Below, piece after piece: positions 1 to 19,227 of a DNA stretch of 64,000 bases. Position 1 is the stretch's first letter. Each line of letters begins with the position of its first letter. The position numbers were made by a program, and so were the translations under genes. Source of the DNA: Amoebidium appalachense (lineage: Eukaryota > Ichthyosporea); contig CAVNZM010000015.1 of the NCBI GenBank assembly GCA_963693365.1, positions 3,100,001 to 3,164,000 on the forward strand, written 5' to 3'. Under the pieces are notes generated by a model. That model ran no database searches. It was not told the origin of the DNA and saw only the letters and a program-made list of their open reading frames with translations.

Positions 1-441
1 AGATTCTTTCACTAGTAGACATACATTAATCCTAACTAACCAACCCCCACTTTATAATCAAAATTTCATTTTCTCCCCCGGTTTCTGCGCTCGTTCTCTC
101 ACAAATGACATGGGGTTTATATTGAAAGTTGAACTTTCGGACCTTCCGGCCTCGATTGACCGACTGGATCAATTAGGGAATTTGGTCGATCTTGATCGGC
201 TGCGCACCCCCAATTTTTATTCAAAAACCCATCCCCCAAGTCTCCTTAACTTGCGTGTGACGTCTTTATTCTTTTGAATATCTGTGTTTTCACGTTAGTT
301 CTCTTTGAATGTTTGATTCCTGTTGTCTGTCACATTCTAACCCTCCCCCCCACCCACCCCCCACCTCGCCCCATCCCCCCCCAACACACACACAGACAGA
401 CAGACACACACACACATTGATGCACACACGTGCAGACACGC

Positions 442-472
<31 letters not shown>

Positions 473-518
473 TTATCACGCACACACAGGCGCGCGCGCA
501 TGCATACACACACACGCG

Positions 519-606
<88 letters not shown>

Positions 607-657
607 CGCACACGCACGCACACACACACACGCACACACACACACACACACACACAG
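1..657. other. left-end non-coding and simple repeat
   Basis: No complete gene is visible. A 54-codon plus frame starting at the ATG near 109 (MGFILKVELSDLPASIDRL...) looks protein-like and could be an upstream exon of the PAS-like gene, but no paired splice sites could be fixed. Positions 380-657 are (CA)n with CG-rich interruptions. Confidence 0.5.
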
Positions 658-6778
<6,121 letters not shown>

Positions 6779-7401
6779 ACATAAAGGGGTGTGAAAGGTA
6801 GGAACATACCGGTAAATGACGCCTGAAGTATGACGGGACGGAGTGGAGGAGGGGGGAAAGAGAGGGGGGGGGGGGGAGAGACAACAGGCGAGGCCGAAGT
6901 CAGTTCGTAGCATGAGCAGGGTTTGAGCACAACCTGCTGTACGTGTTGGGAAACACTGCTGTATATACGTTAACGAATGCAAATAATCGTTACAGTGAAA
7001 TCGCCTGCGGGTTTGATTGGGGGATATGTATTTCGAAAAACCATTCGCTGTACAGAGTGTACACTGACGCGCATATGAACGTGATATATCGCGATTTTCT
7101 ATATCGACCGTATCGAGATCTAGCTAGATTTCATGTAAAAGTAGAATGCTTTGTATACGACATCTAATCATAAGACTAACAGCAACAATACCCGGTTACT
7201 ATATGAGCACGAAGGGGTAACAATTTGTATTATGAGTCTTTGTATCGAGACATCGAGTGGGTGTCTCACTATATCTCCATACTTCGTGTGTGTTAGCTAC
7301 ATACAGACACAAAACGCGCACACACCAACAGGTGCGGCGTGTGTGTGTGCGCGCGCACATGCACACGCACACATGCACACGCACGCACACACACACACGC
7401 G

Positions 7402-7446
<45 letters not shown>

Positions 7447-8640
7447 TCACTCGCACTTACACTTGCACACAAGTTACAACACACACGCTGCCACACAAAC
7501 AACACGCACACGAACACACACACACAGTGACTGTGTTATCTAACCCTGACTTGCACTCATTAACTGGGACGTCGAATAATCATTGCATTTCCATTTATCA
7601 TCGCTGTCTAGTGTTTGCAGTCGAGTTTCTAATCTGAAGTTTAGCTTATCATATAGTATTAGTATGCTAGCCTTATTATAAACTATAGGGGGAATATATC
7701 CATATATCGTCATATGGGTAAGCTAGGCCCATCCAGTCACTGTGTGCCCATCATTCTGGAAGTTTCTCTTCATACCCACACGATATCAGGTGCCGGGGTA
7801 TGGAGAGAAAATAAAACTGGCTCGGAAATACCAGTCCCCCCCCTCCCCCCTCCCCCCCCCCCCCCCCTCCTCCTCCTCCTCCTCCCCCCTCTCACCCCTT
7901 AAATTCCCTCCCCCGCTCCATCTCCCCAGTATCGCCACCACCACCACCCCTCCACCTCACCTCAACCCCCCAAAATCACCCCCCTCTCCCCCAACACAGA
8001 CCGTGGCAAACACACGAACAGCATACAGGACACACAATAACCAAACCAGCCTTCTTTCCTTTCCCTCCTGACCATCCAGAGCTCTCGCAAACACGTGTAT
8101 CCACCGAGTACGTGAAGGGTTCCTGTCCAAAATAAAACATACATGCGGTTTAAATTTGATTTGGCTGAGGTGAAGGGAAGGATGAGGGTATAGTTACGTG
8201 TGAACGGCGGAGTTCTGGTATTCAATATCTGCAGCCGTGACAAAAGGTGAGTACACATGGCAGACAAGAAATGGCAAAGTTTAACTTTGTTGCTCTTGAA
8301 GAATCAATTTGTATATATCATTGAATGCAGTATCTTGAGTTGTAATCATTGTGATTATTGTTATTGTGTAGTTGTAATCAGTGCAATTATTGCAATCTTG
8401 CCATGACAGAAGAACATGTCGTCGTCTGTCTCCGTTCCCTACGGGGTGGAGGGGTGGGTGCGGGAATTTCGTCAGAATTCATTTACTATACGTATGAAAA
8501 ACTTTTTTTTTTCTTTTTTTTTCTTCTTCTTTTGACTGGATTTATTCGACGGAAAGATATGCAAGTATGCACGGCATACTGAGAAGACAATAAAAACAGA
8601 TCAACCTTTAATGACGATCGTTAGAGACCCCAAGTTGATT
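6779..8640. other. no gene recognised; repeats and C-rich DNA
   Basis: Apart from (CA)n/(CG)n at 7310-7530 and C-rich DNA at 7830-8000, no reading frame with non-repeat composition and splice signals was found. At 8100-8270 a repeat module appears (GAACGGCGGAGTTCTGG at about 8201), which recurs near 11,097, 13,890, 24,403 and 31,434. Confidence 0.5.
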
Positions 8641-8814
8641 GTGTCCCACAATCTAACAGCAGAAAAAAGTCCTTGCATTAAAAGGCAGGTTCGGCACAAA
8701 AGGGTGGGCGACCTGCCACCCGTGCAACTTGCATGCATTTATACAATGTGTGCATGCCCGTAACCGTAACTAAGTTGGTGTGAAATGGTGGTGCTATTGA
8801 CAGGTTGCCCTGTT
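8641..8814 (+). repeat. 5S-like core repeat, copy 1
   Basis: A diverged copy of the recurrent core: CCACAATC at the left, GGGTGGGCGACCTGCC in the centre, TGCATGCAT after it, GGTTGCCC at the right. It is followed by a T-rich stretch, as in most other copies. Confidence 0.7.
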
Positions 8815-9090
8815 ATAATCAAAAGGCTTAAGATTTTTTTTCCTGTTTGTTGATCTCTACCTTTTCGTTATGTTGTTTCTTTTGGTTTCTGGCCTAAGGG
8901 GGCCCGTAGACCTATACAGGCATTAATCCAAAATCAGCTCCTTCCTCCCGGTATCCTCTCCGCAGGTGCATTCAGCCAAATTTACACAGTGTCACAGGTA
9001 CGCACTCACGGGGCCCACATATACACGCACACGCACGCGCACACACACACACACACACTGTGACACACGCGCGCGCACACACTCAAACAA

Positions 9091-9099
<9 letters not shown>

Positions 9100-9164
<65 letters not shown>

Positions 9165-9165
9165 T

Positions 9166-9205
<40 letters not shown>

Positions 9206-9218
9206 TGACACACACACA

Positions 9219-9270
<52 letters not shown>
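9100..9270. repeat. (CA)n microsatellite
   Basis: A CA run with short CTGTG interruptions, followed by poly(C) blocks. A second CA run follows at about 9551-9669 with CGCA interruptions. Confidence 0.95.
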
Positions 9271-9271
<1 letters not shown>

Positions 9272-9504
9272 GGTCCTCGCTTTTTGGTTACATAGCCTTA
9301 TCCCCCCCCCCCCCCCCCTTTTGTTTAGCCTTGTCCCCCCCCCCCCCACCCTCCCTACCTCCCCCCCCCCCCCCCCCCTTCCCTCTCCCCCCACAGCTCC
9401 CCCAAGCAGTTTCGTCCCTCTGTGCTATAACGCGTTGTCCGGACGTCTTCAGTCATTGAAACGCGCATACACAGACACACACACACACATAAAAGCCGCT
9501 CTCA

Positions 9505-9535
<31 letters not shown>

Positions 9536-9551
9536 TCCCTCTCTCTCTCTG

Positions 9552-9671
<120 letters not shown>

Positions 9672-9948
9672 CCAGGCACACGTGCAGAGTTACACACACA
9701 CCGTGACACGTACATACACAACTTAGTACAGTTTTTATTATGTGGTTGAATATCAAGTAATTCAGTATTGAATATAGTAAGTCTGATGCAACTTGTATAG
9801 AAGAATATGGCTAGCTCTGTTCCCTTTAATGATGGGGACATGTACACGTATGGTTCTGAAATATAAGTGGCCGTTTTTAAACGTCTAAGTTGTCGCCGGC
9901 ACAAACTATAGGAGTACGATGGTTACAGGGCACATTAATCCTTGCCCT

Positions 9949-10114
9949 GTCCCACAATCAAGTGGCAGGAAGTACCCCCGACAGTTCTGGCCAGGCTGGG
10001 CACACTTGGGTGGGTGACCTGCCCTATCAACGTGTGATTTGCATACATCTACATGCATGCAGGTCACAGGCCCACCATGACGAGCAAGGGTTGCCCATTA
10101 TGCACTTGCCAAAG
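9949..10114 (+). repeat. 5S-like core repeat, copy 2
   Basis: One of the better-preserved copies: CCCACAATCAAGTGGCAGG, then CCAGGCTGGGCACACTTGGG, TGGGTGACCTGCCC and CATGCATGCAGG, ending at GGTTGCCCAT. Confidence 0.8.
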
Positions 10115-10296
10115 CTCTTTATCTGTGTATCTGCGTAAAGTTGTTCTTAGTGAATCCCTTGTTTTCAGAGGCTTTGTGTTTATGTACCTGTTTGTTTCTT
10201 AGGCATCTTGTAACCCAATGCATTCAGCGGGCACTGCTCAAACCACTAAATATTCTACAGGCTGAACCAAGTGAGAGCGGCCCCTTCCCCCCCCCC

Positions 10297-10332
<36 letters not shown>

Positions 10333-10416
10333 CCCCCCCCCCCCCCCCTCTCCCCCCGCCCCCCTGCCCTTTGCCCCCCCTAGGAAAACGTAACCAAACC
10401 CTCACATACACAAAGG

Positions 10417-10466
<50 letters not shown>

Positions 10467-10724
10467 TGCGGGTGTGTACGCACACAAGACCCTCGAAGCT
10501 CAGTACAGTCCAAGTTTAGGGCTCTTTCAGTTACTGTAGCCTTATGCTCCCCCCCCCCCCCCCCCCCCCCTCCCCCCCTCACCCCCCCACCCCCCAACCC
10601 ACTCCTTCCTCGCCCCAACAAAAAAGCAGGTTAGCCCCTCTTTGCTAACCTGGTCCGAGCATTGTGGTGTAAATACCCTCACACCCATACACGCACACAC
10701 ACGTGTACACGCACACGCACATGC

Positions 10725-10804
<80 letters not shown>

Positions 10805-10819
10805 ACACACACGCGCGCG

Positions 10820-10856
<37 letters not shown>

Positions 10857-12615
10857 GCACGCACGCACACACACACACACACACACACTCACACACACTC
10901 ACTCACACACACTATCACCAACCTAGCCGTGTTCTCTTGTCCTCCCAGTTGGTCCCTACTTTGAAATTCCCGATTCACACACACACACACACAACATGTA
11001 TATGCTGGTTATTTGAAGGGACTCCTGTACATGTGGCCGAATCAAGACACACTTGATGGTTAGAGAGAGCCTGGGTGGATGGAAGAAGTAGGGTAAAACG
11101 GCGGAGTTCTGGTATTTTGTGATGCAGAGGTGACTAGTACTGAATCAACTTGCATCCAGGTATGTGATTTATTAATATTTAAGTTCCATTATTTTGATTG
11201 TAATTGCGGTGCAAGAAAGGCTTATTTTCGTTCCTTAGGGTAATAATGGGAGCATGTATGGCTTTGCACATGGTCATCATCGGAGTGGCCATCTTGCGAA
11301 TCAAATATGATGTTTGGTCCTCATTGTAACAACAGAAGTGCAATAGTTACCAGGTTTTTAATATTATGGGGGTGACTGAAATCAAGATAACTTGGAATGA
11401 AGATAGTTAGCTCTTTTTACAGGTTTTAGCCCCTGAAAAGACTGGTGGATTCTTAAGAGGGGAGAGAGGGACACGGAGGGGGGCACGGAAGGGGAGCCTC
11501 GGAGAGTTGGTGCCATGATTTGTGCCCCCAGGGTAATCCCCGCCCCTCCCCCCCTCCCCCCTCCCCCAGGCTTAATCTCGTATAAAAGGTGGCATGATCA
11601 TGTATCGGTTTCCTAACGGTGATGGGTGCGCATTTGGAGAGGTGATAAATTGGCCCGACAAAGAGCGGTATGTATAATGATTATGTTAACGTTGTCCGCT
11701 GTGATGGTGCACATGGTGAGGTCCTGCATGACGCTCTCCGGCCATCTAACTGTGCATGGGGCACAAACCAAATAATCTGTTTGACATTTGGTGCATCATG
11801 GGGCTAATCCGTGATGAAGGTGCTAAAGAAAGAGTTGGTGTCGACTTGTAGCAGGCTGATAGTGAGGAGGAACTTGAAGAGGGATACGAGTGAGCTTTAA
11901 AAACCTTTGCTAGTACCATGTTTACCACTCAAGTTGTGTTCCCCTCTCGCACGCGTGCGCAGGCACACACACACACACATACACACTCACACTCTCACAC
12001 ATGACCGGTACTGTGCACGACACGGACGCGCGCACACACACACACGCACTCTCTCTCCCCCTCGCTCCATCAGTACACACACACACACACACACACACAC
12101 CGTGACACATACACACTGTGTCGCACACACACGCGCGCGCTCGCATATACACACACGCGGGTCTCATAGGTGCACGTGTGCATGCAAACTTCAAAACATG
12201 TGATTGATATTGGCTGGTTGTTTATGATGTGTGTTTCAAATGCATGCCCTAGCATTTTTGGTCTCGTTATGGTAATGTTTGATTGAGTTCAAACAATAGT
12301 TTTGTGCATGACACTATGTGAATTTTTTTTAAAAGTTTGAACAACGTTGCATGGCACTATGTAAATAAAAGTTTATATAATTGGCATCCCCGGGCCACTT
12401 CCCCCCCCCCCCCCCCCCGTCCCTCCCCCCCCTCCCCCCCCCCCCCCCCCCCCCCCCCCTCCTCCCCCTGTCCACCCACGGAGGCAAAAAATGGCATGTT
12501 AAAAACTCAGATAATGAATGCCACTACTCCCGAAATAAGTTAAGATAAATACCCCCAATTGTTAAAGTACTAGTGATCTTAATTTCAGTCACCCTTTGTA
12601 GAGCCGCATTTTCGT

Positions 12616-12786
12616 CGCACAATCGTACCGTAGGAATTACCTTCTCCCCATTGAGCCAGGCTAGGTACATTCGGGTGGGTGACCTGCCGATCTGACAAGC
12701 ATGCATGCATTCACTTGTGTGCAACTTTGAATAGCTGTTCGGTGCGCCGTGGTGCTGTTGAAAGGTCGCCCATCACAGAACCGCCA
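12616..12786 (+). repeat. 5S-like core repeat, copy 3
   Basis: Contains CACAATCG, GAGCCAGGCTAGG, TTCGGGTGGGTGACCTGCC, GCATGCATGCAT and GTCGCCCATCACAGAA in the standard order and on the plus strand. Confidence 0.8.
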
Positions 12787-13082
12787 AGGTTTTCCCCTCA
12801 TATTTTGTTTTTCTTCCTTCATCCGCTGGTTTATTTGCTGGTTTTTCTTTCTAATCGATATCTGGAAAATCCACAGCCTTTTTTTTTCTTTCTTTGTGAT
12901 CTTGGGAAATCCGTAACCCAAACAGGCAGAACTGTGTAATACTCATTGTTTTCTTTCAATGCCAAGGGGCCCTGCCCCCCTCCCCCCCCTCTTATCTGCT
13001 CTCCTCCCCTCCCGCCAGGAATATGCACACTGGCAGGCACATACTCTATCCCCAGCCCTTCCCTTCCCCCCCTCCCCCCCCT

Positions 13083-13307
<225 letters not shown>

Positions 13308-13661
13308 ACCACCACCACCACCTTAGGCTACCACCCCGCCCGCCCGTCCGAAAAAAACCAAAAACCGGGTCGCATTGTGTTTACGGAAAGGGGAAAAGCC
13401 AGTAGATACTTTGTCTCCATTCTCTGCAACAAACTAGTTTGAGTATCAGTTTGTATCTGCCCATCCCCCTCGCCCCCTCCTCTCCCACCAACCCCCTTAC
13501 CCCCCAACAAACAAACAAACAAAACAAAAAAAAAAAAAGAGCAAACAAAAAAAAAAGAAAGAAAACGGATAGAAATTAAGGGTAAAAAAAAGGGTGGGCA
13601 AAAATCAATGAAAGAAATAAACCAACAAAGAAAGAAAAAACCCACCCCCCAAAAAATGCAA

Positions 13662-13721
<60 letters not shown>

Positions 13722-14212
13722 GTGACACACACACACACCTCTGGCCCTTTCGACCATCTTCGTTCCTCACACACACACACACATGTATACACCGATTGCG
13801 GGAAGAGGGCCATGTGGTCCGGAATCAAAATACACCTGTGGTTTGATCGGGCTGAAATGTGGAGCAAAGAGTGAGGGTTGGGACGTGTGAACTGTGGAGT
13901 TCTGACGTTATAGTGCAATGCAGCCGTGATCTCCGTGATGAGAGGTGAATGCACCTGGCAGAATAAGGTAACTTACGGTTATGTGTTATCATAGCTATAT
14001 TTGCCACTATGTGAATTGATTCATGCAGTATCTGATAATAACTATTCACAGTGAAAGATGAATACATTTATCTCCATTCCCTATAGATGATGATGAGTAC
14101 AATCGCCATGTTTTGATTAGATGTAATCTCGAATCAAAAAGAAAAAAAAACCGATCACAAACTAGAGTTCTGAAGTACAAGGGTTGCAGGGAACTTCCTC
14201 TTTGCTGCTTTG

Positions 14213-14391
14213 CCCCACAATCAAACAACTGGAAGTACCTCCTACCATTACAGCAGGGGATGGGCACACTTTGGTGGGTGACCTGCCTACAGTGTAACTT
14301 GCATGCATGTAAATGTGTACAAGGGTTCTTGATGAAGTGCCGTGCCACGGTGCGGATAAATTTGGAGGTAAATCACTAATAATTGCTGAAG
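14213..14391 (+). repeat. 5S-like core repeat, copy 4
   Basis: Contains CCCACAATCAAAC, GGAAGTACCTCCTACCATTA, TTTGGTGGGTGACCTGCC, TTGCATGCATG and AATTGCTGAAG. The T-rich tail ends in TTTAGGCTCCC at about 14,464, a junction also seen at 24,900. Confidence 0.8.
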
Positions 14392-14538
14392 TTTCTTTCC
14401 ATTTGCTTTCTTTTCTCTTTTTTCCCTTGATTTCGTTTGTTGTTGTTTTTGGCTCTTTAGGCTCCCAGGAATATTGGAAAATATTCACGTAGCACCACTC
14501 AAAACAATTGCCAAGTTTGAATTTCCTTCTATACCAAG

Positions 14539-14575
<37 letters not shown>

Positions 14576-14593
14576 CCCACCCACCCCTCCCAG

Positions 14594-14652
<59 letters not shown>

Positions 14653-14665
14653 TGACACACACACA

Positions 14666-14732
<67 letters not shown>

Positions 14733-15049
14733 GCACACACACACACACACAAACACAAAACCAGCCTAATTCTCTTGCTCTCCCGACCTTCCGAATTCCT
14801 CCCATACACACGTATGAATACACTGTCAGGCACATCATTGGAGTCATGTGCCAGGGTAAAAATAAATTACGCTTGTGGTTTGATTAGTCTGAGGTTGGAG
14901 AAACGAGTGAGGTGGAGTCTAGGATCCTCTGCTCCTAGAGGGATCAAAAATGGGGGGTGAAGGGGGGGTGGGGGGGATGAGGAGAGTAAGCGGGGGTTTC
15001 ATTCCAAGAGAGGGGAGGAGGGAGGGGAGGAGGATTCTAGAGGGACCAA

Positions 15050-15315
15050 AACGTTGTAACGGTGAGGAAAAGGGGAACGCGGGGCGGGAGGAGGGGGGGG
15101 GGGGGGGGGGAGGGGGGATGTAGATTGCACATGTGGTTGCTTGCTGCAGAGGCCAGCAACATGAGGACAGGGTTAGGCTCTGGCCTGTCGTGTAACATCG
15201 GGGGGTGGGGGGGGGGGGGGGGGGGGGGGGGAAGGGCAGGAGGGGCATGGATGGGGGAGTGGAGGAAGGGAGAAACTTTCGAAAACTTTAAGGTGGGGGG
15301 GGGGAAGCAAGGAAG

Positions 15316-15408
<93 letters not shown>

Positions 15409-15410
15409 AA
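15050..15410. repeat. paired repeat with 30.5-30.9 kb
   Basis: The string AGATTGCACATGTGGTTGCT, followed by GAGGCCAGCAACATGAG and GGCTCTGGCCTGTCGT, also occurs at about 30,613-30,680. In both places a poly(G) run, GCATGGATGGGGGAG, AAACTTTC and (TG)n follow in the same order. The flanking repeats therefore duplicated with the unique core. Confidence 0.8.
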
Positions 15411-15944
15411 GTTAGCCCAAACAGGCAGGGGCACTCCGATGCATTACTATCCTTCTATACAACTGAACCTCCCCCCCCATCCCCCCCCTTCCCCCCGGCA
15501 ATCCCTCCCCTTCCCCCTTCCCGCCCTGAAAGTTTACCACCCATACAACCCACACAGTCACAGTAACGCCCGCCCACAAGAGCGCACACACGTGCGCACC
15601 ATGGCACACACACACGTGTGCGGGCCCACACACATGCACACTGACACACACACACAAACACTCGCTCACACACTCGTGCCCGCGTACACACGCGATTACA
15701 CACATTCAAACGAACAAACATCGTGGAACAATTGCAAATTCTTGATTCAAACACACACACACATGTTCAAACTAATATAGTGTCATTATGTGGTTGAATT
15801 GCAAGTAATATAGAAACGGGTTTTAGTCCTTGTGCAAGTTCCCTATCATGGTGATGATGGGTGCCCGTATTGTTTTGAAATATGAGTGGCATTCTGCAAA
15901 TCAAATATCGATGATCAATAACATTCCAGATTACCGAAGTACGA

Positions 15945-16141
15945 TGGGGGTTTACGCTGTTTACTCGAGGCAAAGAGAACCAGTCTCAGGTATGGGGGGG
16001 GGGGTTTTGCTCGGAATATCCCCTCAGCGGTATATCATGATCACGTACATAGATGTCGGGTGGTGACTATATATCAGGGTTTACTTTCTCTACGAGACAC
16101 CATAAAGACTACAAGGAGAAATCAATTAGTTGGGGTTCCCC

Positions 16142-16184
<43 letters not shown>

Positions 16185-16216
16185 GGGCTCCCCTCGGGAC
16201 ACTCGGTATCAGCTGG

Positions 16217-16283
<67 letters not shown>

Positions 16284-18880
16284 TGCGCTATAATTTTGTA
16301 GTGATGTGTTTCTCAAGCCAATCAATACATCTAATAAACAGGTCGTAGTTACGCGTGTTTAGTATAAAATCAAGGATGTTGTAATTTACAGGTAGGCTAT
16401 CTTTCTGGGTGTCTGTTGTGAATGTGACGTGTGTGTGTTGCGGTATTATGTGGTCTATCAAACTACATTTGGCGATACATGACCGGTTAAACTGGTGTGT
16501 GTGTGTGTTGTTTGGGCATGCAAATGATGCCACCTTATACTTATTAGATCTCCACTGTATAGCACGTGTACAGTAAAAGCGTGGTAATTGATCAATAATA
16601 CCATCAGCTAGAGAAAGACCAGTTCTACAGGAAGGTAATATGTATTTAGGTGTTATACACTTGCGAGTGCCATATTTGGCAATATGGTTGAGGCGGTCAG
16701 TATATATAAAACGAGACATAAGGCTTAGTTTTTCAAGGTGTATGCTTTCATCGGGTCTAGTGTCGTGTGGTATCTTTTTCCATTTGTTATATTGCGTGAT
16801 TATCTTGTGATTGTGTACATGTTTAATAAGTAAGTGGCAGTCCAAAGTCACACACACACTATTGCGGGGTTTATTTGTATTTGTGCCCAGGGGAGAAGGG
16901 GAGAGAGAGGGGAGGAAAGAGGGGAGAGGTGAGGAGGGGACAGGTCGGATAGAGAAGAGAGGGTGGGAGGGCAAATACTTCTTTAAGCGGCTTATGTGCT
17001 TATTGAATTTCAGCGCGAGATAGGATACTCTAGCAGCTATTGGGACCAGACCATATATCGAGAGCGTTACAGGCCCAGGTTTACAACAGTTGTTAGATAG
17101 AAAGGAGGCAACTTCTGCTTCAAGGAAATTTGCCAAGGGTTTAAGCGCTCTAGTTCTCTCTTTCTTGATCCAAGCGGCGAGAAGGGGTAAACCATATTCA
17201 CATGCCGGGAAGACAAAAGTGCGAATAAATGTAAGTCTAATAGAAGGATGGAGGGGTGTGTCTTTAAAAATATTAGCCGAGAAGAAAGCTAACCGCTTAC
17301 GAGCCAACTCTACCCTCTTTTCGACCATATGGGGAAACATAACACCAACAGAATCAACCGGAACACCAAGATATTTGTATTCTGGAACTATAGGTACAGG
17401 TTTAGATGATAATGTAAATGTGTGTAAATTGTTAGCTATATCAGGTACAAGAACACCACATTTGTCTATGTTAAGGATCATAAGGTTTGCCTTGCACCAC
17501 TCTGACACTACATCGAACAATCTTTGCAGGCGTCTAGGGGTACGGGCAAGGAGGGACAGATCATCAGCATAGAGAAGTGCAGGCGGAAAGTTATTAATAG
17601 GGTCATCGTTTTCGGCGTAAATCTTGACAGCCAAATCATCTATAAATAGGTTAAACAAAAAGGGGCTAAGCAATGAACCCTGCAAGAGACCTCTAGTACG
17701 AGCAAAACCATATGAAAGATGCCCATTAACCACAGCTCTACCATAGGTTTGAGACAAGAGTGCTTCTAACAGAACACCAATGCAGTGTGGTACACCCCGT
17801 GCAGCAAGCTTTTCCCATAGGAGACCAGGGGAGACAGAATCGTAAGCAGTTTTCCAATCAATAAAACCAACATATTGTGCACCAACTTGCATAGAATCGT
17901 GCAGTGCCATTATTTGAACATAACATGAATTGTTTTTACGAAAAGCGGATTGGCATGGGTGTATGTGAAGAATAGATTGAAAGCTAGGGTGATGTGCAAA
18001 TAACCTAAGTAAGCAAGCTTCAAAGAATCTACGAACAACCTGGGTTAGTGTAATGGGGCGAAAGGATGATATGGGGCCCTCAGAGTCCTTCTTAACTATG
18101 GGGATCACTAAGGTATCTAACCAAGATGACGGGACATGTCCACATTTAACACACCAAGAAAAGAGAGAGCTTAACATGATAGTAAGATCAGGTTTAATAG
18201 CACGATCACTTTCCTTTTGTGGGTAGGAGGGAACAAGGATTTTAAGAAACCCAGCAGGGAGTCCATCAGGTCCACAAGACTTACTAGAGCTATAACTAGA
18301 TATCACAGACCATATGGCTTCGGGACTGAAAAAGGGGAGGATCGATTCTATGGGGATAGATGGGTCTACAGGCCACACAATAGGTTTCTGAGCGGGGGTC
18401 CTATCTTTAAACAGTTCCGAGAAATACTTATCAGAGTCTATGAGGGGGTCTCCAGTGGTATCACCAATAATACGAGCAGGGGGGCCAAATCGATTCATAC
18501 TAGCAAGCCGGCGCAAGCTTTCCTTTTGAGACAGGGGTTCACCTAGTCTAGCGGGAGTGGTGTTTGGTAACAAGAGAGCATCGGGGTATTCCTTCCTACC
18601 ACCGCCAGCATAATCACCGAGATCTATCAAATCATCAACAATAAAGTTAGTGCATGTATCTAGTACGAGATGTGAATCTGGCCTGGCTTGTGCAGATTCT
18701 AATAGGCGCATATATATAGGGTGTTTCGTAGCATAGCATACACATACATCAACTCTACCCCACTGTGACTTAAGCTGGGATAGACGGAGGCGAAAGGTAA
18801 ACTTTTAACCAATAGTGTTTCTCAGGGTATAAGAATCGGACCTACATCTACACACTTCGATCCTGCAATTTATACACTAA
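15945..18880 (-). mobile_element. non-LTR retrotransposon, copy 1
   Basis: A reverse-transcriptase element read on the minus strand. Its 3' side (lower coordinates) carries (CA)n, a GGGAGCCCC motif and a poly(A) run seen as T at about 16,143-16,181, then 195 bp that are also repeated next to copy 2. Its 5' side ends at 18,880, exactly where copy 2 begins. The open frame stays open upstream of the first Met to about 18,806. No endonuclease domain was recognised upstream of the RT, so this copy is probably 5' incomplete. Confidence 0.85.
16288..18711 (-). CDS. non-LTR retrotransposon reverse transcriptase
   Basis: An 807-aa frame from its first Met. RT motifs occur in order: KSCGPDGLPAGFLK (about 144-157), block A GFIDWKTAYDSV (about 282-293), block B LLQGSLLSPFLFN (about 342-354), the catalytic YADD (about 381-384), and the downstream IDKCGVLV and YKYLGVPVD motifs. 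These are typical of LINE-type RTs. A Cys/His-rich stretch near the C-terminus (ACPNNTHTHQFNRSC) could be a nucleic-acid-binding knuckle. No apurinic or restriction-like endonuclease was recognised. The frame is intact over this length, so the copy is recent. The true start may lie further upstream, because the frame is open to about 18,806. Confidence 0.9.
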   Translation of the reverse strand: MRLLESAQARPDSHLVLDTCTNFIVDDLIDLGDYAGGGRKEYPDALLLPNTTPARLGEPLSQKESLRRLASMNRFGPPARIIGDTTGDPLIDSDKYFSELFKDRTPAQKPIVWPVDPSIPIESILPFFSPEAIWSVISSYSSSKSCGPDGLPAGFLKILVPSYPQKESDRAIKPDLTIMLSSLFSWCVKCGHVPSSWLDTLVIPIVKKDSEGPISSFRPITLTQVVRRFFEACLLRLFAHHPSFQSILHIHPCQSAFRKNNSCYVQIMALHDSMQVGAQYVGFIDWKTAYDSVSPGLLWEKLAARGVPHCIGVLLEALLSQTYGRAVVNGHLSYGFARTRGLLQGSLLSPFLFNLFIDDLAVKIYAENDDPINNFPPALLYADDLSLLARTPRRLQRLFDVVSEWCKANLMILNIDKCGVLVPDIANNLHTFTLSSKPVPIVPEYKYLGVPVDSVGVMFPHMVEKRVELARKRLAFFSANIFKDTPLHPSIRLTFIRTFVFPACEYGLPLLAAWIKKERTRALKPLANFLEAEVASFLSNNCCKPGPVTLSIYGLVPIAARVSYLALKFNKHISRLKKYLPSHPLFSIRPVPSSPLPSFLPSLSPSPLGTNTNKPRNSVCVTLDCHLLIKHVHNHKIITQYNKWKKIPHDTRPDESIHLEKLSLMSRFIYTDRLNHIAKYGTRKCITPKYILPSCRTGLSLADGIIDQLPRFYCTRAIQWRSNKYKVASFACPNNTHTHQFNRSCIAKCSLIDHIIPQHTHVTFTTDTQKDSLPVNYNILDFILNTRNYDLFIRCIDWLEKHITTKL

Positions 18881-19074
18881 TGGGGTTTACGCTGTTTACT
18901 CGAGGCAAAGAGAACCAGTCTCAGGTATGGGGGGGGGTTTTGCTCGGAATATCCCCTCAGCGGTATATCATGATCACGTACATAGATGTCGGGTGGTGAC
19001 TATATATCAGGGTTTACTTTCTCTACGAGACACCATAAAGACTACAAGGAGAAATCAATTAGTTGGGGTTCCCC

Positions 19075-19121
<47 letters not shown>

Positions 19122-19154
19122 GGGCTCCCCCTCGGGACACTCGGTATCAGCTGG

Positions 19155-19227
<73 letters not shown>

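Noticed and set aside
9949-10114. A true 5S rRNA gene
   Set aside because: Only the central 16 bp resemble 5S box C; box A, the intermediate element and the stem-forming ends were not found.
16811-17572. Plus-strand frames of 70 and 160 aa inside the retrotransposon
   Set aside because: They are antisense shadows of the reverse transcriptase and recur identically in copy 2.
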